Source of the DNA: Oegoconia quadripuncta
Lineage: Eukaryota > Arthropoda > Insecta > Lepidoptera > Autostichidae
Direction: 5' to 3'
NCBI GenBank assembly: GCA_949316235.1
Contig: OX438748.1
Span: forward strand, 9,861,001 to 9,925,000
DNA: 64,000 nucleotides
The notes under the pieces were generated by a model, which was given only the letters and a program-made list of their open reading frames with translations, was not told where the DNA came from and searched no databases. This document shows, piece after piece, positions 54,603 to 64,000 of the stretch. Position 1 is the stretch's first letter. Each line of letters begins with the position of its first letter. The position numbers were made by a program, and so were the translations under genes.

Positions 54603-56683
54603 ATTTGCAAGAGTTTTGTCGATAATCGGTATGTCGCTAAGAATTGGCCGTTGGAGCATTAAGGCTTATTTCAGAGACAGTAGACAAGGAGCATTAGACT
54701 TCCTATTGATATACTCCTATAAATTAATTTATATGGAGGATGAAGTAACAACATATCGGCCTATGTAATTAGAAAAGTTTACTTTGTAAAAGTATTCAAC
54801 TATTGGAATATAATGAGGTAGATTTAAGGCAGCGCCTTAGATTTGCCATTGTTGTAAGATAAAAAAGGCTCCACATTCCCAGAACCCAATGTATGTAATA
54901 CCCAAACTGGCCAGCCTGATACGTGCTTCACCCCTGTACTCACATCTTAGCAAGCCAATTTCCTAGAAGGACATATTTACTTGTTTTCTAATGTATACCT
55001 AGCGAAATTCCTATTCCGGATATTTGAAGTTGACGTATTTAATTCCTCATTGGGTTAATACAAATCAGATATTATAGACTTAGTTTACTTTACTTGTCTT
55101 TTTTTTTCTGTTTTGGTTGGATAACATAGGGCTTACTTTCTTTATTTAAAATAGATTTACCTAACAGAGTTAGTAGATAGACGAGAAACAATTTTATGTT
55201 TTAGGGCATCTCGATGTGTCTGTCTCTTATAGTAAATTTGGTGGTTGAATTAATTATGTTATCTATTAAATTTTATCTTTGGACTTGTCATTTTTTTTTC
55301 AAATCCTGGTATTGGTGAGATGGTTAATGACATGGCTGACGTTGGCTTTCAACACACTTCATTTTTTATTTACGTAATTAGACTCGGAATTTTCTTAATT
55401 TTCAATTTATTCTTTATCACAAGCGATGATCGCGTATACCTAAATCGATCATATACTTACTGGCTGATGACTAGCAGGACTTTCGTGAAAGTTTGGCCAA
55501 ACACTATACTAGGTAGCATCATTAATATTTTTTTATCGGGAAGTTTCCTAATTTTATTTTAATTACATGTCTTAATCAATTTATTGCAACGTTCTGTATG
55601 GTATTATGAGTCTCTATTATCACATAACATTTGTAAATAACTTCACGTTTAGGATTAGCCGACAGTATCGGATATAATGCTGGATGAGTATTTTTAACGA
55701 AAGGAAAAAATAGGGCATGTTAGGTAAGAGAAATAGAATGTATTGGCATAGGTATTTTTTTTTTGAAACTATCATAGAATAAATATTTTATTGAGTCATT
55801 TGACGGTCGCTTTTACAGCCTATTCCACATGATTACATCATTAAATTAAATAAATTTAGAAAATTTTAAGCAAAAATGAGTTCCAATTAAGCTTCGCATA
55901 ATAGGAACCCTAAGAATCACGCCAGTCGCATATGAATCACAGTACGCGCGTGCGTTTTTGAAAAATAAAATTAAATAAAATTAAAAAAAAAATAAAATTA
56001 AATAAACTGCCTATGCCAATACCTTCTATTTCACTTAACTAATATGCCCTACTTTTTCCTTACGCTAAAAAACTCATCCGGTATATATCATCACACATTA
56101 TAGAGCATATTTAGTACGAAAAATGGCGAAATTTATACCCTCGGTATCTGTCATAGTCATTTTAATTTTATGTTATGTCAGAAACTGACGTACAGAAGTG
56201 AAGAAGTAAAATTAAGTTTGTTTCAGGGATGAAATTTGATGCCACATTAATGCTCGATTTCAGATTAAACAACAAGCATGTTATATTTCGCTTACATCGT
56301 CTGACATTTTTTAAAATTTGAAAATTGCGTCAAGATTGCTGAACACCAGCTTATCTCTACAAAAGTATCGCCTACAAATATCATCTTCAACGTATCTTCA
56401 ATGGTTTATACTTAGAAAGCTCTTTGACAAACTTTGGTTCGCGGTTTAGAAAATTTACTTGAATTAGGCAGAAATAATTACGAGATAACATAAGATAATA
56501 AGTTTAATTGCAAGAATACAGTATAAACAAGATCTTAATAATTAAAAATAGATATTACATTGTAAGACTATCTACTTTTTAAGCTGCTAGTTTGGTTGAG
56601 TCCGGACTCGGGCTTGAGCGATTTTTTTTTTTATTTATCTTATTTTATTATCTATTATGAGTTAGGGTTATTTAAAAGACATC
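54603..56683. other. Spacer upstream in putative intron 1
   Basis: AT-rich. 55715-55760 (AGGGCATGTTAGGTAAGAGAA) recurs inverted at 56023-56060 (TTCACTTAACTAATATGCCCT), hinting at a decayed inverted-repeat element of about 340 bp. Otherwise nothing recognised. Confidence 0.35.
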
Positions 56684-56970
56684 GGGAGAGCGTCGGTGGC
56701 TCAGTGGTTAAGACACGGTCTCCCAATTTGTGAGGTCCGGGTTTGATACCCAGGCAGGACATGCACCAATGAGTTTTTAAATGTACCTAATTTAATTACT
56801 TACGTGCACTTATCTGACTGCTCTTGAACGGTGAAGGAAAAATTCTAACATGTGAAGTCCCCAACCCCAAAGGACCAGCGTGGTGGACTATGGCCCATAC
56901 TCCCTCATTATACGAGAGAAGGCCTATATCCCTGAAGTGGGATGTTTAGAGGCTGATTATGATGAAATGA
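56684..56970 (+). mobile_element. tRNA-derived SINE (family S3)
   Basis: The head has GGTGGCTCAGTGGTTAAGAC (box A) and GGTCCGGGTTTGATACCCAG (box B). The body has CCAGCGTGGTGGACTATGGC and the 3' end AGAGGCTGATTATGATGAAA. The tRNA-like part lacks proper pairing arms, so it is a SINE and not a tRNA gene. It lies about 700 bp inside putative intron 1. Confidence 0.7.
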
Positions 56971-57702
56971 CATTTCCACATTTTATGGTTTTTTAATTTC
57001 ACGGGTTTAGGGATTAGAAAAAATGATCTTATCTTCGATAATCGTGAAAAATATCCCAAATTTCGTAGAAGGATAAAAGCCATTAATACCACTTTACGTT
57101 TTTTTATTATATTGTTCTTGTTATTTATATCCACAAGGCTATATACCAAACCTCGCAATACTTATCGCATTATAATCGACTACTTTTTAGAATTTTGGTA
57201 GGTATACTCCAGTCCTATGGTATGACATTATTTTACTAGAAGTATGGATTATTATTATCAGAGGTCCATTATTAAAATGTTTCTTTGAATTTCAGCTAAT
57301 CGATTCTTTCATATACATCTCCACATTAATTATGAAATATGAAATACATGTAAGATATTTATTGAAGATGAAGAGTCTATAACCTATTTCAAAAGGCTGT
57401 GAAGTTCTATATAATATTTTTAATTGGTATAACGAAATATCAATAGGTGCCTACACATCACATTTACTTAATTACATAATTTGCAGTTTTGAACCTAACC
57501 GCGATATTTTACTTTTTTAAGTCAGTTGTATTTATTAAACTTACATTTCATTAAACTAATATCATTGCCTATTTTAACAATAAATTAATTAAAAATCACA
57601 ACAGGTATATAAGTGCCATTAACAAAAAAAAACTTAAAAAAAATTATAGACAATTACGACAAAACAACTTTCCAATAATTAATTTTACAAACCTGCACTC
57701 AC

Positions 57703-57914
57703 ATAATTTTACACGTGCATAATGAAAAGTTAACTGCCTCCACCGGGCGTTAACACGAATAATTAACAAAGTGCACCCATGAACAATCACTGCACTCCAC
57801 ACGTAAACGTTTCAAATTAAGGGGTGTGTTCTCATGTCACTCCACGACGTTCACCCGCCGAGAGGCTGCGTGATACTGAATCGAAATCGGAACGAGGAGC
57901 GAGCGGGAGCGACT
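57703..57914 (-). other. Candidate non-coding first exon of the Dpr-like gene
   Basis: This is a GC- and CpG-rich, repeat-free block in an AT-rich background. On the minus strand it ends TTAT|GTGAGT, a strong donor, and no long reading frame crosses it. No exon-like block with a comparable donor was noticed between 34.9 and 57.7 kb, so it is the best candidate partner for the acceptor at 34922. The link to the gene is inference from position and strand. Confidence 0.4.
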
Positions 57915-57990
57915 GACGCACACGTCACTGTTGGCCGAAGTTTGCGTACACTGATATCCCATTGATTTAGTACAAAATAGTAACGGAAAA
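57911..57990 (-). promoter_or_regulatory. Candidate core promoter with initiator TCAGTC
   Basis: TCAGTC, the arthropod initiator consensus, lies at 57916-57911 inside a GC-rich stretch. A TGACGTGTG element resembling a CRE half-site lies just upstream. No TATA box is seen at -30. A second TCAGT at about 57882-57878 has an AACGTC downstream, close to but not exactly at DPE spacing. Start-site use is unproven. Confidence 0.35.
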
Positions 57991-58292
57991 TTTATTAAAA
58001 ATAAGACAAGTATACTTAATTAATTTTATTGATGATTACCGATATATGATAGAACAACTTTACACAACATGTTTTATTTAATGTAATGTGTCTCATCGCT
58101 CGAGTACAGACAATGGCATTATATTGTATGATTGCTTATTGCGTAATTCACTATACTCAGATATAAATTATCTAAACAAACAAATCGCCGTATGCTTTTT
58201 TGTAATCTGAAAAAAAAATTGTTTTTGAAAAGAAATATAATTTGAAACAAAATCCATCTATCAATCCATATAGCTACTGTTTTAGAAGTGGT

Positions 58293-59208
58293 CAGCAGCG
58301 TACCTACACAGGGTGCATGTATACACAGGCGTTGTAGCGACTAAGGCGGTGTCATTTGAATAGGCAAAGGAAACGGAAGCTTCTTTTTGACAAGAGAATT
58401 TTTTTACGATGTTAAAGCACACAGGTTGTACGTGTTTTTAACTGTATATTTTTATGCTCAACGGGTTAGTACTTGACCTCAATCACACCTGATGTTAAGT
58501 GAAGATGAGGCCGAAGGTGGAAACATACTGACTTCTTCTTCTTTTCGTGTCGAGGCAAGTTTCAAATTTTATTGGACCAAAACTTAGCCACTCTAACAGC
58601 ACTGTCTGTGGCGTTAAGGAGGTCGTCAAAGGTGCAGCTGTCAGGACACGCAGGGCAAGACAATACGTGATCCATTGTCTGTGGGGAGACTCCGCACTCG
58701 CATCGATCACTCCCGCCATCGGAGAAGCCCCACCTGCACAGGTTATCTTACAGCAGCGTACCTACACAGGGTGCATGTATACACAGGCGTTGTAGCGACT
58801 AAGGCGGTGTCATTTGAATAGGCAAAGGAAACGGAAGCTTCTTTTTGACAAGAGAATTTTTTTACGATGTTAAAGCACACAGGTTGTACGTGTTTTTAAC
58901 TGTATATTTTTATGCTCAACGGGTTAGTACTTGACCTCAATCACACCTGATGTTAAGTGAAGATGAGGCCGAAGGTGGAAACATACTGACTTCTTCTTCT
59001 TTTCGTGTCGAGGCAAGTTTCAAATTTTATTGGACCAAAACTTAGCCACTCTAACAGCACTGTCTGTGGCGTTAAGGAGGTCGTCAAAGGTGCAGCTGTC
59101 AGGACACGCAGGGCAAGACAATACGTGATCCATTGTCTGTGGGGAGACTCCGCACTCGCATCGATCACTCCCGCCATCGGAGAAGCCCCACCTGCACAGG
59201 TTATCTTT
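58293..59208. repeat. Perfect tandem duplication, unit 458 bp
   Basis: Unit 1 starts CAGCAGCGTACCTACACAGG at 58293 and unit 2 starts with the same word at 58751. The two units appear identical except at the last base by direct comparison. Each contains non-repeat flank, a SINE S1 tail (reverse) and the 3' part of a non-LTR insertion. Confidence 0.9.
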
Positions 59209-59510
59209 GCTGCGGCCAACCTGAGTTCGAAGCCGATTTAAGGATTTCCATGTTGGCCATGGCAAATCGTGTCCAGAACATACTGACTGACTGAATAAGA
59301 TTGGGTTGCCGGGTACAACCCTATCTTATTTGGGGGACTGACTACCTTACAAGCAGCACTCAATAATGCTATTAACATTGCTGTTTTGGCGATAGCTAGC
59401 CAATCGGACATTTAAAATGCCCTACCTCCAACCAAACCGACTAAATATTTTCAAACTCGCGACCTCCAATTCGTAAACCCTATTTTCTTTTACATAGAGC
59501 AATAAGTTTC
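58452..59510 (-). mobile_element. SINE S1 reverse copy split by a non-LTR insertion
   Basis: The S1 tail is at 58452-58533 (repeated at 58910-58991 by the duplication). The rest of the SINE is at 59289-59510 (CCCTATCTTATTTGGGGGAC, CATTTAAAATGCCCTACC). The junctions carry the duplicated AACATACTGACT. Confidence 0.7.
58534..59276 (-). mobile_element. CR1/Jockey-group non-LTR 3' fragment, 12-bp target duplication
   Basis: AACATACTGACT at 58522-58533 and 59277-59288 flanks it. Without the internal tandem duplication the insert is 285 bp. The minus strand encodes QVGRSKDNLCRWGFSDG, the CECG/QTMDH/SCPACP knuckle and RVAKFWSNKI with stop, then a GAAGAAGAA tail. It is a near relative of the relic at 27640. 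Confidence 0.75.
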
Positions 59511-59689
59511 GAAATGAAGACTTCCCGAGAAGTCCTTTTCCAGGTTCCAAACCAGCTGCCTGTCAAATTTTAATAGGAATCGGTTTAACTATTTAAGCCT
59601 AAATCCCTGACAGACAGACAGTCCTTCGAATTTATAATATTAATAGTATAATATTATAATATAGGTATATATATAGGGTACGTATAATA

Positions 59690-59900
59690 TAAAAATTTAG
59701 AAAACCCCCGAGAAAACAAATGATTATTATCATCTATAGGTAGACGAAACCAACTATGTTAAATGTTAAATATATTCCGAACAGTGTAACCGATTGTCAT
59801 CAAACATGGCAAAAGAATTTGCAAACCCTCGAAAGACTATGATATTATAGAAATGCACCAAAAACTGTGTTAAAAGTCTTTGTGAAATGTCTTCCAAATG
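59690..59900 (+). repeat. Family C repeat fragment
   Basis: AAAATTTAGAAAACCCCCGA, CGATTGTCATCAAACATGGC and AAACTGTGTTAAAAGTC match the left part of family C. Confidence 0.5.
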
Positions 59901-59916
59901 GTTCAATGATATCGAC

Positions 59917-60000
59917 CGATAAGACCGATTGATGTAGTTGAACCCTGTCAGTGAAACCAACGGTTGCGGGTTTGAATCCCGCAAGGGGCAAATGTTTATT
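59917..60000 (+). mobile_element. SINE family S2 head fragment
   Basis: GACCGATTGATGTAGTTGAA and GGTTGCGGGTTTGAATCCCG are the tRNA-like head; the tail is missing. Confidence 0.55.
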
Positions 60001-60090
60001 TTTTCATTTTTGTTTGTTTGTTCGCACGTGGTTTTTAGAAAGGGATTAAAAATATAAGTACGGATTAAACAGATTAGTAGGTACGGATAT

Positions 60091-60404
60091 TTTTTTTTTA
60101 TCCACAACGAGTTAGCACTTGGCCTCAATCACACCTAATGTTAAGTGCAGATGAGGCCGAAGGTGGTAAGCGTACTGACCCGGAAACCCCATCTTATTTG
60201 GGAGACTGGCTATCTTATCTCTGACAACCAGAACACAACAATGCTATTAACATGGCTGTTTGGCGGCGGATTTAGATAAGATGGTGGTAGCTAGCCAGGC
60301 GGACATTTAATATGCCCTACTACCAACCAAACCGAGTACTAATGTACCCCGCTGCCTCCGAAACGTAAACCCAATGTTGTTTACATTGAGCCACGGAGGC
60401 GGTT
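60091..60404 (-). mobile_element. SINE family S1, full reverse copy
   Basis: It runs from TTTTTTTTTATCCACAACGA to the head CATTGAGCCACGGAGGCGG, with all body blocks. It is in inverted orientation to the copy at 60992-61319. Confidence 0.75.
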
Positions 60405-60991
60405 ATGTATGGATAATAATCATATATCGAAGTATGTAGATCGGTTGAAAGTTAATCAAAATCTTTATGGGACTTACATTCTTTTTAAATTGATAAAATA
60501 AGGGATATTACAGCATTGGCATTTGGTAGTTCAATGCAAAATTTTTACTTTTTTCCTAACGAGAAATACAGTTGAATCCTTGTAAGGAACACCGATCTGT
60601 GATAATAATATGTGGTGCTAAAACTATGTTTGGTCTTCTTACATAATTTATGTGTTATTATCATTGTTATAACGTGGCCCTTTATGGGTTTTATGACCGC
60701 CTTTTATTTGCAATCTTGTAACAAAATAGGCGCTAAAATATAATAAGAACTGTCTGACAAGTGTAATAAATAAAAATAAAATAGGTTTCAGTATGTAGTT
60801 GTACAACGTACAGCCGGCAACACAATAAGGCAGCAGATTTGTATTTTCTAAATACATGTAAGAGAAAATCTAAAGGGGAATTGTTGTTCAAGTTTAACTA
60901 AAATTTATCTATCACACCTAAGGAAAATATAACCAATTCCAACCAAAAGCATCCAAACGATATCATAAAAATTAAGCCTGCTACCTTAATT

Positions 60992-61319
60992 TAACAGCCT
61001 CCGTGGCTCAATGTAAACGACATATGGTTTACGAATCGGAGGTCGCGGGTTCGATCGCCAGTGGGGTAAATATTTAGTACTCGGTTTGGTCGGTGGTAGG
61101 GAAACTTAAATGTCCGCCTGGCTGGCCACCACCATCTTAACTAAGTCTGCTGTCAAACAGCAATGTACTAGCATTGCTGTATTCCGGTTGTCAGAGGTAA
61201 GATAGCCAGTTCCCCAAGTAAGATGGGGTTTCCGGGTCAGTATAAGCTTGGGCCTCATCTTCACTTAACATGAGGTGCGATTTAGGTCAAGTGCTACCCC
61301 AAGGTCAATAAAAAAAAAT
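60992..61319 (+). mobile_element. SINE family S1, full-length reference copy
   Basis: The head reads AGCCTCCGTGGCTCAATGTA (box A) and GTCGCGGGTTCGATCGCCAG (box B). The body has AGTACTCGGTTTGGTCGGTG, CTGGCTGGCCACCACCATC, AGATAGCCAGTTCCCCAAGT and TTTCCGGGTCAGTATAAGC. It ends in an A-run after AGGTCAATA. It is the best copy in the window for defining the family. Confidence 0.8.
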
Positions 61320-61794
61320 TGTGTTGCCGACTGTACCTATTCCAGTTAATGATAACGTTCATTTGATAGCAAATGCGTTTTCATTGGGTAATTTTGAACT
61401 ATATTTGAAATAGGTACCTCGCAACATAGCGAAATGAGTACGACATCATTTTAATGGGATTTATGAATATTGGGTTCACGGATCAAACCCGATTGTATAA
61501 TTCGATTTGTTCCATAATCTGCTTAGATTATACAATATAGGCGACTCAGTTCAAAATATACGAGTATTTGGTTCTTTCACGATAAGATCATGCGAAGGGA
61601 GGATGGCGGGAGGAATTATAATTTAGAAAAGCTTTCGTAAGTGTTTTTGTTAATTTGGAAATTTTTAAACAGATGAAAATTACAATGTTTTTTTTTTTTT
61701 ATGATTGATGAATGATGAATGTCCACGTCTGCTTGAGCACTATAACCTGTACTTAACCTAAACTTAACCTCTTACCATCAGAATAACTCTATAT

Positions 61795-62345
61795 ATTGAA
61801 AATTTTGAATACCCCAAGAAAACAAGTTATTACATACTATAGCTTTCCGCTAGCGGCTTCGCCTGCGTGGAATTAATTTATCGTGGATATGTTTAATTTG
61901 TTTATGCCACGGAAACTATTCACTTTATCGGGATATAAAATATCCTATGTATCTTAATCCAGATTATATTCTACCTCTATACCAAATTTTTTCCAAATAC
62001 CTACGTTCATCCGTTTCGACGTGATTGAGCAACAAACAAGTAAACAAACAAACATCCAAACTTTCCCATTTATAATATTAATTATAGATATCATCCTGAC
62101 AAACCAAACCAACTGTCTTCGAAACAAACGATTTCTATAAAACAAGGTTAAAAACTACTATGGCTAAGAACCTCTCCCAAGTTAGAATAACTAACTCGGT
62201 TAGCCTTTAATATAAAAAAAAACGCATTCAAATCAGACCATGCTTTACTGAGATACGTCTGAACAAACTCTGAATACATACACACAAAGCCGTCATTTAC
62301 ATAGCACCTGTATTTTTTTAAAACAGGTTTTAAAAAAATACAATT
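61795..62345 (+). mobile_element. Family C repeat hosting a reverse Helitron-like element
   Basis: The C left part (TTGAAAATTTTGAATACCCC) ends near 61845. The right part resumes near 62090 with ATCATCCTGACAAACCAAAC, CTTTAATATAAAAAAAAACG and TACTGAGATACGTCTGAACA and includes a short ACATACACACA tract. Confidence 0.6.
61846..62089 (-). mobile_element. Helitron-like family A reverse copy
   Basis: AGCTTTCCGCTAGCGGCTTC at the left is the reversed 3' end. ACATCCAAACTTTCCCATTT and ATAATATTAATTATAGA at the right are the reversed 5' end. The termini are mutated compared with other copies. Confidence 0.6.
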
Positions 62346-62389
62346 CAAATACTGTAACGTTATATAAGGAATGTGTTGATTAATAGAGC

Positions 62390-62450
62390 ATCGAAACTAC
62401 GATCTTTCGAAGCAGTTTTTCGCACGTTTGTATTTCGAAGTTCAGTTAAG
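62390..62450. repeat. Scrap of the foldback element at 39262-39643
   Basis: CGAAACTACGATCTTTCGAA and CGCACGTTTGTATTTCGAAG resemble 39555-39620. About 60 bp remain. Confidence 0.4.
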
Positions 62451-63039
62451 AAATCATAATTAGGAGTAGATAACACTTCTATTAATTTAAAATAAAAAAT
62501 CTGTTACAGTCCGTCTTTAATTCCAGAAATCCAAATTCTCGAAGTATTTCACATATAAATCATTCTTTTCTTATTAAGTTAGCTGTAATAACTCCTGAAT
62601 TTTTCATTTCAGAATTTTTTGGTACATCTCTACCCCAATTAGTTTATGCTCCGGGCAAATTCACCAGCTGTTGATATTCAAACAGTGTAATCTGTATTTT
62701 TACCCGACAGCCCCATGAAGGAGAGTAATGTTTATCGAGTATATTATATTTGTATGTGATGGATGTATGTGGATTTATATGTATACTTCCTGTAGCTTGA
62801 CGGTTTTGAAGTGGAAGGTACCATTATATTTGCCTTGATCCTCGCAGTGTTTAAATGTAAATAATAATTAGGTATAGCAAATTTTGTAAATTAGCTGTCG
62901 ACTTTTTTGGTTGTTAATAGTACATTATTGCAAAGGCCGGGAAATAAATAAATTGCAGGTCGAGTATGAGTTTGAAGGCCGAGTCGTAGGCGAGGATTTC
63001 ACTAATACGAGACAGGCAATTGCCATTTCCGCCGAGGCA
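62451..63039. other. No recognised feature
   Basis: AT-rich spacer between the foldback scrap and the long foldback element. Confidence 0.4.
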
Positions 63040-63895
63040 TATACAGGGCGTCCCAAAGTTATGGGACATGAAGGGGAAGTACCTTAAATATCGTAGATAG
63101 TGAATTTTGCTCAAAGAAGACTTTATGTTATTTTTAAAAGTTAGTAATTCTGCATTCATAGATTTTCTAAAAATTATTTGCTTCGGCTGGGAATCGAACC
63201 GACTCAAATGTGAAAAAAAAAACACCCTACTTTTATGATGCCAATCGAAAGAATAGCTAAAAAATAATAACTCTGCCTAAGTAACATAGTATTTTAAAAG
63301 AAAGGAACAACGTGAAATTAATCATTTTAATCAAATAAAAAACATACATGAAACTGCCGTAGTCAATTAAGTAGGTATTTTTTTGTAAATTAATTAATTA
63401 AATGCTCAAAATGTGATCCCTCTTAAAAATACAAAGTAAATACAAGTTTTATCATTTCATCTACACGTGCACTTATAATAAGGAAAACTATGTTAGTACC
63501 TATTTTATGAAGTGGGTACTTATTTACGAATAATCAATGCTATCTTTGGAATGATAATATCGCTACTTTTCGAACGTCGTCGGCAATAAATAACTTTCTT
63601 GAAATTTGACTCAATCATTTTATGTTGTTCCTTTCTTTTAAAATACTATGTTACTTAGGCAGAGTTATTATTTTTTAGCTATTCTTTCGATTGGCATCAT
63701 AAAAGTAGGGTGTTTTTTTTTTCACATTTAAGTCGGTTCGATTCCCAGCCGAAGCAAGTAATTTTTAGAAAATCTATGAATGCAGAATTACTAACTTTTA
63801 AAAATAACATAAAGTCTTCTTTGAGCAACATTCACTATCTACAATATTTAAGGTACTTCCCATTCATGTCCCATAACTTTGGGACGCCCTGTATA
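63040..63895. mobile_element. Foldback element with about 270-bp inverted arms
   Basis: TATACAGGGCGTCCCAAAGT at 63040 is matched by ACTTTGGGACGCCCTGTATA ending at 63895. The arms (63040-63316 and 63618-63895) are nearly perfect reverse complements; I counted only a few differences. The interior of about 300 bp is AT-rich and non-coding. Both arms contain a Pol III box B-like GGTTCGATTCCCAGCCG. There is no transposase, so it is non-autonomous. TATA at the outer edges may be a target duplication or part of the arm. Confidence 0.85.
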
Positions 63896-64000
63896 GTGCT
63901 TTTCTCAAAAGAATGCAGGGAAATAATAAATATTGAAATAACAAATCAAGACGAATTTTCAGCTTTGCCGCCGATTTTCTATTTATCATCTGTGCCAAAA

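Overview
The window is eukaryotic, AT-rich and intron/transposon dominated, and reads as a lepidopteran (moth or butterfly) nuclear genome. Supporting signs are Helitron-like elements with 5'-TC / CTAG-3' ends inserted between A and T, several tRNA-derived SINE families, many RTE and CR1/Jockey-type retrotransposon tails, and frequent TAGGTACCTA-type words. No bacterial gene organisation is present.

The one convincing host gene is on the minus strand. Six coding exons join in frame with canonical GT/AG sites between 34874 (ATG) and 20437 (stop) to give a 362-residue secreted or membrane-anchored protein with two immunoglobulin domains. It belongs to the Dpr (defective proboscis extension response) family and looks closest to Dpr13. 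It has a signal peptide, a His/Tyr-rich segment, Ig1 of the Dpr type, Ig2 split by a long Thr-rich mucin-like insertion, and a C-terminal hydrophobic tail suggesting a GPI anchor. A GC-rich stretch at 57703-57925 looks like its promoter and non-coding first exon, which would make intron 1 about 22.8 kb.

Layout: 1-20.1 kb lies beyond the 3' end of the gene and holds nested Helitron/SINE/RTE relics, with a large RTE reverse-transcriptase relic at 5.4-6.2 kb. 20.1-34.9 kb is the coding part of the gene; its intron 2 (24.3-34.8 kb) holds a CR1/Jockey-type relic and several hairpin elements. 34.9-57.7 kb would be intron 1, containing RTE relics, a 183-bp (AC)n run grown inside a transposon, a clean non-LTR insertion with RNase H and a 12-bp target duplication, and two head-to-tail Helitron-like elements. 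57.9-64 kb lies upstream of the gene and holds a perfect 458-bp tandem duplication, an inverted SINE pair and an 850-bp foldback element.

Nothing in the window looks like a multi-gene system. The most interesting material is the Dpr-like receptor with its mucin-like Ig2 insertion and the well-preserved record of nested transposition. All gene calls are by eye; no alignment or expression data were available.
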